Below are positions 25,075-33,273 of a DNA stretch of 64,000 nt, one piece after another. The stretch is from [Actinomadura] parvosata subsp. kistnae (lineage in GTDB: Bacteria; Actinomycetota; Actinomycetes; Streptosporangiales; Streptosporangiaceae). Location of the stretch: the NCBI RefSeq assembly GCF_900323885.1, contig NZ_OOHJ01000015.1:310001-374000 (forward strand), written 5' to 3'. The notes beneath the pieces were generated by a model. The model worked only from the letters and a program-made list of their open reading frames with translations, was not told the DNA's origin and searched no databases. The stretch's first letter is position 1; each line of letters begins with the position of its first letter. The position numbers were made by a program, and so were the translations under genes.

Positions 25075-26000
25075 CGTCTCCTCCCCAGCCTGAGCTGCAG
25101 GACGGCCAGCGCCACGATCACCGTGAACAGCACGGTCGAGGCGGCCCCGGCGTAGCCGTAGTTGCCGACGCCGAACTGGCCGAAGATGGCCAGCGAGGCC
25201 GACAGGGTGGCGTTCAGCGGCCCGCCCCTCGTCATGACCAGCGGCTCCTCCAGGAACTGCATGAACCCGACGGAGCTGTAGACGGTGCAGAACAGCAGGA
25301 CGGGCCGCAGCGAGGGCAGGGTGACGGCGTGGAAGCGGGCCCAGCGGCCGGCGCCGTCCACCGCCGCGGCCTCGTACAGCTCCTTCGGAATGGTCTGGAG
25401 CGCGGCCAGCAGCACGACCATGTCGAAGCCGAAGCTGCGCCAGGCCGTCATCACGATGATCGAGGGCAGCGCGGTGGCCTCGTCGTCCAGCCAGTTGGGG
25501 CCGTCGACGCCGACCAGGGCGAGCAGCCGGTTGACCAGCCCGGCCTCGGGCTCCAGCAGGAACTTCCAGGCCACGGCGACGCCGATGATGCTGGTGACGT
25601 TCGGCAGGTAGTAGCCGAGCCGGAAGAACGCGGCGGGCAGGCGAGCGATGCCGGAGTTGAGCAGCACGGCGGCGGCCAGACCGAGCCCGATGGTCAGCGG
25701 CAGCGCCGTGAGCACGAACACGACGGTGTTGAGCGCGGCCCTGTGCATGGCGCCGTCGTTCATGAGGCGCAGGTAGTTCTCGACGCCGACCACGTCCACG
25801 GCGAGCGGGTCGGCCACGTCGGTGCTGCGCAGGTCGGTGAAGCTCATGCCGATGCCGACCAGCAGCGGCCCCAGGTAGAACACCGCGAACAGCACCACGA
25901 ACGGCGCGATGAAGACCCAGCCGAGGCCCGACCTGCGCAGGACGCCCCTGACCTTGACGGGCGCGGGCGCGGGCGGCGCCTGTCTCGTCAGCACGGCCAT
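25071..26000 (-). CDS. Carbohydrate ABC transporter permease (MalF-like)
   Basis: A 309-residue permease with a cytoplasmic N-terminal tail and six spans (GWVFIAPFVVLFAVFYLGPLLVG is the first). The EAA motif is ELYEAAAVDGAGRWARFHAVTLPSLRPVLL (about residues 210-240). The PNVTSIIGVAVAWKFLLEPEAGLVN segment is characteristic of the CUT1 family. It pairs with the MalG-like permease downstream (4-bp overlap) and follows the binding-protein gene by 6 bp. Start MAVLTRQAPP at 26000. Confidence 0.92.
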   Translation of the reverse strand: MAVLTRQAPPAPAPVKVRGVLRRSGLGWVFIAPFVVLFAVFYLGPLLVGIGMSFTDLRSTDVADPLAVDVVGVENYLRLMNDGAMHRAALNTVVFVLTALPLTIGLGLAAAVLLNSGIARLPAAFFRLGYYLPNVTSIIGVAVAWKFLLEPEAGLVNRLLALVGVDGPNWLDDEATALPSIIVMTAWRSFGFDMVVLLAALQTIPKELYEAAAVDGAGRWARFHAVTLPSLRPVLLFCTVYSSVGFMQFLEEPLVMTRGGPLNATLSASLAIFGQFGVGNYGYAGAASTVLFTVIVALAVLQLRLGRRR

Positions 26001-26006
26001 GGCGCG

Positions 26007-27272
26007 CTACAGGCCGGTGCCGATGGTGTCGGCCTGCGCCTGGATCGCCTTGGCGGTCCGCTCGGGAGTGGAGCGGCCGCGCGCCAGCTTCTCCAGCTCC
26101 GCCTCCAGCACCCTGGCCACCTGCTCCCAGGTGGGGAACGGCGGCGGCGTCCTGGCGTCCTTGAGCTGCTCGCCGAAGACCGCGAGCTGCTCGTCGGCCT
26201 TCAGCTCCGGCTCCTGCCAGGCGGCCTGCACGGCCGGCAGCGCCTTGACCGTGGTGTACCACTGGGCCTGCACCTTCGGCTCGCTCAGCCACTTGATGAG
26301 CGCCCAGGCGGCGTCGCGGTTCTTGGCCTTCTTGAAGACCGCCAGGTCCGCGCCGCCGACGAAGCTCGTCGCCGAGACCGGGCCCTTGGGGTAGGGGGCG
26401 ACGCCGAACTTGCCGGCGAAGCCGGGGCCGCCGTCGTCGTTGAGCACGCCGATCATCCACGGGCCGGAGTAGAAGGCGCCGACCTCGCCCTTGATGAACG
26501 TCTGCGGGAAGGCGTTCGCGGGGGTGTCGGTGGGGGCCAGCTTCTGCTGGAACAGCGACGCGTACTGCTTGAGCGCGGTGACCGCCTCGGGGGTGTCGAA
26601 GGTGTACTTCCCGTCCTTGACGATCTCGCCGCCGGCCTGCCAGATCAGCGGCAGCACCTCCTGCCAGGAGGCGCCGAGCTGGTAGCTCTGGTTGAAGCCG
26701 CGGCGGGCGCCGCCCTTGTCCTTGAGCGCGCGGACGAACGCGGTGAACTCCTCCCACGTGCGCGGCGGCTGCACGCCGGCCCGCCGTGCCTGGTCGGTGC
26801 GGTAGTACAGGACGCGGGTCTCGACGTACCAGGGCACGCCGTACGCGGTGCCGTTGATGTCCACGGTCTGCCAGGCGCCGGGGAAGAACGCCGCCTTGTC
26901 GACCAGGTTGCCGGGCGTGGGCTCCAGGGCGCCGGTCTTGGCCAGCTCGCCCGACCAGGTGGAGCCGATCATGCTCACGTCGGGGGTGGCGCCGCCCGCG
27001 ATGGCTGAGGTGATCTTGTCGTGGGCGACGTCCCAGCCGATGGCCGTCACGTTGACCTTGACGCCCGGGTGGGCGCTCTCGAAGCCCTTGACGAACGCGC
27101 CGAGCGCCTTGCCCTCCTCGCCCATCGCCCAGACCGTGACCTCCCCGGTGGCGTTGGCGGTCGTGACGTCCCGTGCCCGTTCCTGCGCCGTGCCGGTGCC
27201 GCGCCCGCAGCCGGCGGCCAGCATCGCGATCGCCAGCGCGCCCGCGGCGGCGCGCCGGGTGGTGGTGGTCAT
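26007..27272 (-). CDS. Extracellular sugar-binding lipoprotein of an ABC importer
   Basis: A 421-residue solute-binding protein (SBP family 1). The N-terminus has a lipoprotein signal with lipobox LAAGCG (Cys about residue 22), so it is anchored to the outer face of the membrane. Typical motifs are VTVWAMGEEGKALGAFVKGFESAHPGVKVNV, YGVPWYVETRVLYYRTD and GPWMIGVLND. It delivers an oligosaccharide to the two downstream permeases. Its ATG overlaps the LacI stop by ATGA, so regulator and importer are translationally coupled, which suggests autoregulation of the whole operon by the operators at 28.3 kb. Confidence 0.92.
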   Translation of the reverse strand: MTTTTRRAAAGALAIAMLAAGCGRGTGTAQERARDVTTANATGEVTVWAMGEEGKALGAFVKGFESAHPGVKVNVTAIGWDVAHDKITSAIAGGATPDVSMIGSTWSGELAKTGALEPTPGNLVDKAAFFPGAWQTVDINGTAYGVPWYVETRVLYYRTDQARRAGVQPPRTWEEFTAFVRALKDKGGARRGFNQSYQLGASWQEVLPLIWQAGGEIVKDGKYTFDTPEAVTALKQYASLFQQKLAPTDTPANAFPQTFIKGEVGAFYSGPWMIGVLNDDGGPGFAGKFGVAPYPKGPVSATSFVGGADLAVFKKAKNRDAAWALIKWLSEPKVQAQWYTTVKALPAVQAAWQEPELKADEQLAVFGEQLKDARTPPPFPTWEQVARVLEAELEKLARGRSTPERTAKAIQAQADTIGTGL

Positions 27273-28276
27273 GTCCTTACCTCCTGGGGGTGGTGGCCGC
27301 AGCTCGCGCGGATGACCGGCGCGGTGGCCAGGGTGTGGTGGCTCGGGGTGTCGCGGACACCGGTGATCAGCTCGTCGAGCGCGCGGGCGGCGCGGGCGCC
27401 GAGCTCGCGCATGGGCTGCCGGACGGTGGTCAGCGCCGGGCGGGCGTGGCGGGCGGCCATGATGTCGTCCCAGCCGGTCACGGCCACGTCGCCGGGCACG
27501 TCGAGGCCGAGCTCCTCGGCGGCGAGCAGCGCCCCCAGCGCCACCTCGTCGTCGGAGCAGACGATCGCCCGCGGCCGGTCGCGGCCCTTGAGCAGCTTCG
27601 TGGCGGCCTCGTGGCCGCACTCCACGGTGTAGTGGCCGGTGTCGACGGCCTCGATGGCGCCGCCGAGCACGGACCGCACGCCGCGCCAGCGCTCGTCCAC
27701 GTCGTCGTGGCTGGTCAGCGGGGCGCCGAGGAAGGCGAAGCGCTCGTAGCCGTGATCGGCGAGGTGGGCGGCCAGGGCCCGGGCCGAGGCGGTGTTCTCG
27801 CTGCGCAGCGTGTCGGCGCCGGGCAGCGGGTCGCGGGAGACGAACACCAGCCGCACGCCGAGCCGGACGAGCTCGGCGACCAGCGGCTCCGGCACGGTGT
27901 GGCCGAAGATCAGCATGCCGTCGACCCGGCCGGCCAGGTCCTTGATGAGGTCGCCGACCCGGGTGCGGCCCTTCGTGGACAGGATGATCACCGAGCGGCC
28001 CAGCTCGGAGGCGACCTCCTCGTAGCCGAGCAGCACCTCGGCGTAGTACGGGCCGGCCAGGTCGGGGAAGACGACGCCGTTGGCGGCGTGGCGGCCCTCG
28101 GCGAGGCTGACGCCGAGGCGGCTGGGCGTGAAGTTGAGCTCCTCGACGGCCTTGAGCACCTTCTCCCGCGTCTTGGCGGCGACGGGGCCGGTGCCGCGCA
28201 GCGTCCGGGACACGGTGGCGATCGACACGCCCGCCCGCCTGGCCACTTCGTAGATGGTCACGTCCATGGTGCTCAT
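27269..28276 (-). CDS. LacI-family transcriptional regulator
   Basis: A 335-residue repressor. The N-terminal helix-turn-helix and hinge are VTIYEVARRAGVSIATVSRTLRGTGPVAAKTREKVLKAVEELNFTPSRLGVSLAEG. A periplasmic-binding-protein-like effector domain follows (VVFPDLAGPYYAEVLLGYEEVA, IVCSDDEVALGALLAAEELGLDVPGDVAVTGWDDI). It heads the sugar operon and probably represses it until the imported sugar or a breakdown product binds. Two near-identical 14-bp operators lie directly upstream. ATG at 28276 is used; the second ATG nine bases further (28267) has better spacing to AGGAGG. Confidence 0.93.
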   Translation of the reverse strand: MSTMDVTIYEVARRAGVSIATVSRTLRGTGPVAAKTREKVLKAVEELNFTPSRLGVSLAEGRHAANGVVFPDLAGPYYAEVLLGYEEVASELGRSVIILSTKGRTRVGDLIKDLAGRVDGMLIFGHTVPEPLVAELVRLGVRLVFVSRDPLPGADTLRSENTASARALAAHLADHGYERFAFLGAPLTSHDDVDERWRGVRSVLGGAIEAVDTGHYTVECGHEAATKLLKGRDRPRAIVCSDDEVALGALLAAEELGLDVPGDVAVTGWDDIMAARHARPALTTVRQPMRELGARAARALDELITGVRDTPSHHTLATAPVIRASCGHHPQEVRT

Positions 28277-28283
28277 CTCCTCC

Positions 28284-28297
28284 TGTAAGCGCTTACA
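28284..28297. promoter_or_regulatory. LacI-type operator 1
   Basis: The perfect palindrome tgtaagcgcttaca is a classical LacI/GalR-family site with central CpG. It ends eight bases upstream of the lacI-like ATG, so binding should block its promoter or start. Confidence 0.85.
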
Positions 28298-28309
28298 CCC
28301 GCCGCCGGG

Positions 28310-28323
28310 TGAAAGCGCTTACA
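28310..28323. promoter_or_regulatory. LacI-type operator 2
   Basis: tgaaagcgcttaca differs from operator 1 at one position. The two centres are 26 bp apart, which suits cooperative binding of two dimers. Confidence 0.82.
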
Positions 28324-28410
28324 GACATGCGCGTGTCAACCACGTTAACTTCTCGTCCAGAGCGCGTCGAGTAACGGTGAGGTCACGGCCGGGATGGGTA
28401 GTGCGCCTGC

Positions 28411-28815
28411 ATGCTCTACGGCGAAGAACATGTCCGGCGCTACCGGGAGACCGACGGCGCGGAGGGACACGACTGGAACGACACCACCGTCCTCCTGCTG
28501 ACCACCAAGGGGCGGAAGTCCGGCCGGCCCTTCACCACCCCGCTCATCTACCAGCGGTTCGGCGACGACTACCTCGTGGTGGCGTCGAAGGGCGGCGACC
28601 CCGACCATCCGGGCTGGTTCAAGAACCTCCAGGCCAGCCCGGAAGTGGAGGTGCAGGTGAAGGGCGACAGGTTCAAGGCCCGCGCCCGCACGGCCACGCC
28701 GGAGGAGAAGCCCGAGATGTGGCGGGTCATGGCCCGCACGTGGCCGGACTACGACGAGTACCAGAAGAAGACCGACCGGGAGATCCCGGTCGTCGTGCTC
28801 GAACGCGCCACCTGA
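28411..28815 (+). CDS. Nitroreductase-family deazaflavin-dependent oxidoreductase (Ddn-like)
   Basis: A 134-residue protein of the split-barrel F420-dependent family. The motifs LLLTTKGRKSGRPFTTPLIYQRFGDDYLVVASKGGDPDHPGWFKNLQASPEVEVQV (about residues 27-83) are diagnostic. Relatives such as mycobacterial Ddn reduce quinones or nitro-drugs with F420H2. There is no signal peptide. It lies divergently from the LacI operon and is followed by a strong hairpin. The substrate is not predictable. Confidence 0.92.
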   Translation: MLYGEEHVRRYRETDGAEGHDWNDTTVLLLTTKGRKSGRPFTTPLIYQRFGDDYLVVASKGGDPDHPGWFKNLQASPEVEVQVKGDRFKARARTATPEEKPEMWRVMARTWPDYDEYQKKTDREIPVVVLERAT

Positions 28816-28823
28816 CCGGACGC

Positions 28824-28853
28824 GGAAGGCCCCGCCGTCCCGCGGGGCCTTCC
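28824..28853. terminator. Bidirectional terminator hairpin
   Basis: The arms ggaaggccccgc and gcggggccttcc (12 bp, perfect) flank a 6-nt loop. It lies between the convergent oxidoreductase and subtilase genes and ends 7 bp from the subtilase stop. Confidence 0.85.
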
Positions 28854-28860
28854 GGCGGGA

Positions 28861-31800
28861 TCACTTGATCAGGTACGCCCGCGTGACGGTCTCGGTGAAG
28901 GCGTTGCCCCCGGCGTCGGCGGCCTTGACCCGCAGCGAGGCGAACCTGCCGCGCGCCCCGGACGGGTGCCAGGTCTCGGCGGCCCAGGTGCCCTTGCCCG
29001 ACGGGTGCACCAGCGTGGGCAGCCAGGTGCGGCCGTCGTCGTAGGAGATGTCGACGGTGAGCGCGCGCAGCGGCAGGTCGGGCGAGCCGGCCTGGCGCTG
29101 CACGCGCAACGGCAGGCGCATCGGGCCCACCGCCGCCTGGTTGCGCGCGTCCAGCTCAGGGTCGATCTTGACGGCCAGCAGCGGCAGCACCTGCCGCTCC
29201 CCTGCCGCCGGCGTCTTCGACCGGAACCGCCACTCCGCGCTGACCCGGGTGGACAGCGCCGTCATGGCCGGGTCGCGCCCGGCCGTCATGGTGAGGCGGT
29301 ACTCGCTCTCCTTCCGGTCGGCGGGCACGTCGATCCAGCCCGGCAGGTAGTCGGAGGTGCTGTAGACCTCCTTGCCGTCGCGGTACAGCGTGGCCCGCGG
29401 GGCGGTGTAGGAGCCGACGGAGTAGCGGTCGGGCCTGCCGTCGTCGAACAGCGAGACCGCGAACTGCAGCGAGTTCCCCTCCCGCCAGGTGTAGTCGCCG
29501 CCCGGGTTGAGCGCGGCCCCGAGGACGGCGCCGTTCCAGCGCTCGGTGCTCTTCTGGCCGGCCCGGTAGACGGTGGTGCGGCCGAAGAAGAACTGGTCGA
29601 GGTCGTCGAAGCCGTCCGGCGGCAGCTTGTACTGGGCGAAGGACGGGTACCAGCCGGTGTCGCCCGGCGTGTAGTACTCGGTCCTCGTGAACGGCAGCGG
29701 CACGTGCGCCACGTGGACGTACGGCATCCAGGCCAGCTCCGTCCCGTACAGGACGGGCAGCGCCATGTGCTCGCCGGTCTTGCCGTCCCGCTGGGCGGCG
29801 TAGGTGGAGGTGACCTCGGCCAGGTCGCGGCGGCGCGGGCGGTAGCCGGGGTCGGCGGGGATGCGCGGCTCGGCCTTCATCAGGTGGTAGAAGTACGGGC
29901 TGGCGTGGTAGGTGCCGTCGGCCTGCGGCCTGGCCCACTGGGTCCACCGGTAGTAGGCGAACTTCTTGCTCACCGTGCGGGTCGTCGGGATGGCCTTGAC
30001 GCCTTCGACGCGATCGGTGCCCCACTGGCCGGCCAGGTCCACGTCCACGCCGAGCGGCTGCGCGCCCTCGACGAGCTGGAGCAGGCCCACCATGCCGATG
30101 GCCAGGCGCGCGGTCGGCTCCTCCGTCCGCACGTCCACCGGCTTGGCGCGGCGGGCGTCGGCGGTGACGGTGCGGTCGCCGTCGAGGGTGAACTCCGGCT
30201 CGGCCGCCATCACGATGGTGCCGTCGTGGTCGGCCAGCAGGGTGACGACGGTGTAGCGGCGGCCCTTGAGCAGCCGCAGGTCGAGGCTGCCGCCGGAGAT
30301 GTCGTAGTTGGTCTGCTCGCCCGCCTCGATGTCGATCACGCCGGCGAACGCGGTCTGCGCGGGCCGCCCGTCGCTGCCGGTGAAGCGCAGGCCGAGCGCC
30401 TTCTTCTCCGGCTCGACCCGCATGCCGATGCCGGTCCGTACGGTGACGTCGCCGCCCTTGGCGATGACCGTGCCGCTGAACAGGCCGGTCGCGCCGGGCT
30501 TCGCGGTCACCTTGACGTCGGCGGTGCCGTGCGCGGGCACCTCCACCGCGCCGGCGCCGAGGGTGAACGGGGCGGCGCTCTCGCCGTGCCCGTCCTTGGC
30601 GACCACGCTCAGCTCCAGCCGGATGGCGGCGTCGCCGTCGTTGCGGTAGGTGAGGGTGCGCTCCTTGGGCGCGGTGTCGGGCAGCTCGACGTCCCCCATG
30701 GTGAGGGAGGCGGGCTCGGTGGTGATGCGCTGGCCGACGGCGCGGGCGACGTCCACCCGGCCGGAGCCCTGGATGTAGGCGCCCAGCTCCTCGCCGGGGG
30801 CGGTGGCGGCCATGAGCGCCGCCTTGATGCGGGCGGCCGTCCAGTCGGGGTGCAGGCCGGCCACGACGGCCGCCGCGCCCGCCACGTGCGGCGTGGCCAT
30901 GGACGTGCCGCTCATCTCCGCGTACAGCTCGTCGCCCGAGGCTCCCTCCGGGGCGCCCGCCCTGGCGGCGACGATGCCGACGCCGGGGGCGATGAGGTCG
31001 GGCTTGACCGCCGCGTCGCCGGGGCGCGGGCCGGTGCTGCTGAACTGGGCGACCGCGTCGGCGTCGCGGTAGGAGGCGCCGACGGACAGCGCGGCGTCGG
31101 CGCTGCTCGGCGAGCCGAGCGCCTGGGGACCGTCGTTGCCCGACGCGATCACGAACAGCGTGCCGTACTCGGCCGTAAGGGTGTTGACGGCCTGCTCCAG
31201 CGGGTCGACGCCGGGGGCGTCGGGGCCGCCGAGGCTGAGGTTGGCGACGCGGGCGCCGTTCTGCGCCGCCCAGGTCATGCCCTCGACGATGGCGGAGTCG
31301 GCGCAGTAGCCGTCCTGGCCGCAGACCTTGCCGATCATGAGCTTGGCGCCGGGGGCGACGCCCTTGCGCGTCCCGCCGGAGGCGGCGCCGGTGCCGGCGA
31401 TCGTGGAGGCGACGTGGGTGCCGTGGCCGTTCAGGTCGGTCGTGTCGGGCTCGGCGGTGAAGTTCTCCGTCTTGACGACCTGGCCCTTCAGATCCGGGTG
31501 GGCGGGGTCGTAGCCGGTGTCGAGCACGGCGACGGGCACGTCCTGGCCGGTGTGGCCGGCCGCCCAGGCGGCGGGTGCGCCGATGTGCGGAACGCTGACG
31601 TCGAGGGAGACCCTGGCCTTGCCGTCGAGCCAGATCTTCGCGGGGGCGGCGGCCGTGCGGGCCTGGGCCGTGAGCGTCTGCCAGAGCGCGCCGGTGCGCG
31701 GCTCCTTCCTGGCGACGCCGTTGATGGCGGGCAGGGGGCGCCCGCCGGCGGCGCGGAGCGCGGCCTGGTTCGAGTCCGGATAGGTCAGGATGAGCGGGAG

Positions 31801-32166
31801 CCGCGGGCTGGCGGCGTCGTCGTAGCCGAGGGCGGCCAGCCGGGTGACGTTGAAGAGCCTGGGGTCGAGGGTGCCCGCGGCCAGCAGCGGCAGGGCGTCG
31901 ACGGGCACGATGCTGAGCCCGTCCGCGGACCTGCGGCGCACGAAGTCGATCTTCTCGCGGCCGGGGCCGGCGGCCACGTCGAGCTGGGTCTGCTTGTCCG
32001 GGAGCGCGCGGAGGGTGACCTTGTCCCCGGTGATGAGCGTGATCGTCTTCGCCGGGCCGAGCTTGGGCGCGGGCGGGGCGGGCGGGGCGGGTGCTGCCTG
32101 GGCCGGTGCGGCGATCGCCGTGGCGGCCAGTAACACGACGCCCAGAAGGGCCGTTCTCTGTTGCAC
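28861..32166 (-). CDS. Large secreted S8 (subtilisin-like) serine protease
   Basis: About 1,101 residues. A signal peptide (VQQRTALLGVVLLAATAIAAPAQA) is followed by a propeptide region containing ITLITGDKVTL, then the subtilase domain with catalytic Asp in VAVLDTGYDPAHPDL, His in NGHGTHVASTIAG and Ser in MSGTSMATPHVAGAAAVV. The oxyanion Asn is in IASGNDGP. The remaining C-terminal half holds beta-sandwich domains. The GTG at 32166 was chosen because the signal peptide starts there; upstream in-frame codons lack a secretory start. It is divergent from the regulator at 32258, a frequent arrangement for these extracellular proteases, which degrade peptides outside the cell. Confidence 0.93.
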   Translation of the reverse strand: MQQRTALLGVVLLAATAIAAPAQAAPAPPAPPAPKLGPAKTITLITGDKVTLRALPDKQTQLDVAAGPGREKIDFVRRRSADGLSIVPVDALPLLAAGTLDPRLFNVTRLAALGYDDAASPRLPLILTYPDSNQAALRAAGGRPLPAINGVARKEPRTGALWQTLTAQARTAAAPAKIWLDGKARVSLDVSVPHIGAPAAWAAGHTGQDVPVAVLDTGYDPAHPDLKGQVVKTENFTAEPDTTDLNGHGTHVASTIAGTGAASGGTRKGVAPGAKLMIGKVCGQDGYCADSAIVEGMTWAAQNGARVANLSLGGPDAPGVDPLEQAVNTLTAEYGTLFVIASGNDGPQALGSPSSADAALSVGASYRDADAVAQFSSTGPRPGDAAVKPDLIAPGVGIVAARAGAPEGASGDELYAEMSGTSMATPHVAGAAAVVAGLHPDWTAARIKAALMAATAPGEELGAYIQGSGRVDVARAVGQRITTEPASLTMGDVELPDTAPKERTLTYRNDGDAAIRLELSVVAKDGHGESAAPFTLGAGAVEVPAHGTADVKVTAKPGATGLFSGTVIAKGGDVTVRTGIGMRVEPEKKALGLRFTGSDGRPAQTAFAGVIDIEAGEQTNYDISGGSLDLRLLKGRRYTVVTLLADHDGTIVMAAEPEFTLDGDRTVTADARRAKPVDVRTEEPTARLAIGMVGLLQLVEGAQPLGVDVDLAGQWGTDRVEGVKAIPTTRTVSKKFAYYRWTQWARPQADGTYHASPYFYHLMKAEPRIPADPGYRPRRRDLAEVTSTYAAQRDGKTGEHMALPVLYGTELAWMPYVHVAHVPLPFTRTEYYTPGDTGWYPSFAQYKLPPDGFDDLDQFFFGRTTVYRAGQKSTERWNGAVLGAALNPGGDYTWREGNSLQFAVSLFDDGRPDRYSVGSYTAPRATLYRDGKEVYSTSDYLPGWIDVPADRKESEYRLTMTAGRDPAMTALSTRVSAEWRFRSKTPAAGERQVLPLLAVKIDPELDARNQAAVGPMRLPLRVQRQAGSPDLPLRALTVDISYDDGRTWLPTLVHPSGKGTWAAETWHPSGARGRFASLRVKAADAGGNAFTETVTRAYLIK

Positions 32167-32257
32167 ATCCCGCTTTCTAATTGTCAGTGAAATTTGGTGA
32201 CAAGGTGGCGTCGGTGGCCTATTGCGGCAACTGCCGGAAACGGCCAAGATCGAGCGC

Positions 32258-33262
32258 GTGCAGGAAGACGGCAGGGCGCTGGAGATCGTCGGCATCTCCG
32301 CCTTCGACGAGCGGATCTACCGCAGCGTGCTGGCCTGCCCGGGCATCACCGTCCAGGAGCTGGTCAGGAGGAGCGGCGAGAGCTCGGGGCGCATCCAGTC
32401 GTCACTGAGCAGGCTGCGCGTCAAGGGCCTGGTCAGCCGCCTGTGGGGGCGCTCACCCCGCTGGACGGCCACCAACCCGGGCACCGCCATCCGCGCGCTC
32501 GTCCGCGACATGCAGAGCGAGCTGGACCTGCTCACCGACACCGCCGACGAGCTCGAAGCAGCCTTCCGCGACGTCGGCACCGACCCCGCCGGAGGCGACC
32601 AGATCGAGGTGCTGGCCGGGCCCGAGGAGCAGGCCCGCTGGTACGTCCGGCTGCAGCAGGAGGCCAAGGAGGAGGTGCTGACCTTCGACCGGCCCCCGTA
32701 CGTGCTGGACTACCACAACCCGCTGCAGACCGACCTGCTGCGCAACGGCGTGCGCTACCGCACCCTCTACGTGCCCGAGGCGTTCGACCACCCTGGGGCG
32801 CTCGACGAGGTGGGCAGCCTCATCCGGGCGGGCGAGGAGGCGCGGATCCTGCCGTGGCTGCCGTTCAAGATGGCGCTCGTGGACCGGTCGCGGGCCGTCA
32901 TGCCGCTGCACATGGAGCCGCCGCTGACGCGCGGCGTGCTGATCAGGGGCTCCACCATGGTCGTGGCCCTGGTGGAGCTGTTCGAGCGGCTGTGGCGGGA
33001 GGCGCTGCCGGTGCGGCCCGAGCTGTGGTCGCACGGGGTGCCCGAGCCCCAGGTGGAGCCGGACCCGGGCGCGGGGCTGAGCGTCGAGGACCGCCGGCTG
33101 CTGGCGCTGCTGGCGGCCGGGCTCAAGGACGACGCCATCGCCCGGCAGCTCGGCACCAGCCCGCGCAGCCTGCGCCGCCGGCTGCGGCACCTGCTCGACG
33201 AGCTGAACGCGGAGACCCGCTTCCAGGCGGGTGCCCAGGCCAGCCGCCGCGGCCTCGTCTGA
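32258..33262 (+). CDS. TrmB-like / LuxR-C helix-turn-helix regulator
   Basis: About 334 residues with two DNA-binding modules: an N-terminal winged helix of TrmB type (FDERIYRSVLACPGITVQELVRRSGESSGRIQSSLSRLRVKGLVSR) and a C-terminal LuxR-type HTH (LSVEDRRLLALLAAGLKDDAIARQLGTSPRSLRRRLRHLLDEL). Between them is a phospholipase-D-like, TrmB-style sensor (IEVLAGPEEQARWYVRLQQEAKEEVL). GTG at 32258 fits the domain start; a TTG at 32222 would add 12 residues. It is divergent from the subtilase gene and probably controls it. Actinomycetes have many such regulators for secreted enzymes. Confidence 0.85.
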   Translation: MQEDGRALEIVGISAFDERIYRSVLACPGITVQELVRRSGESSGRIQSSLSRLRVKGLVSRLWGRSPRWTATNPGTAIRALVRDMQSELDLLTDTADELEAAFRDVGTDPAGGDQIEVLAGPEEQARWYVRLQQEAKEEVLTFDRPPYVLDYHNPLQTDLLRNGVRYRTLYVPEAFDHPGALDEVGSLIRAGEEARILPWLPFKMALVDRSRAVMPLHMEPPLTRGVLIRGSTMVVALVELFERLWREALPVRPELWSHGVPEPQVEPDPGAGLSVEDRRLLALLAAGLKDDAIARQLGTSPRSLRRRLRHLLDELNAETRFQAGAQASRRGLV

Positions 33263-33273
33263 ACGGCTGGGTG

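Noticed and set aside
24178..27008. Long open frames opposite the ABC permease and binding-protein genes
   Set aside because: They are Arg/Gly/Asp-rich shadow sequences without motifs; the minus-strand genes are fully supported.
28966..32133. 1,055-codon open frame opposite the secreted subtilase
   Set aside because: It is antisense to a clear S8 protease with all catalytic motifs and has no recognisable domain; GC-rich codon bias leaves this frame open.
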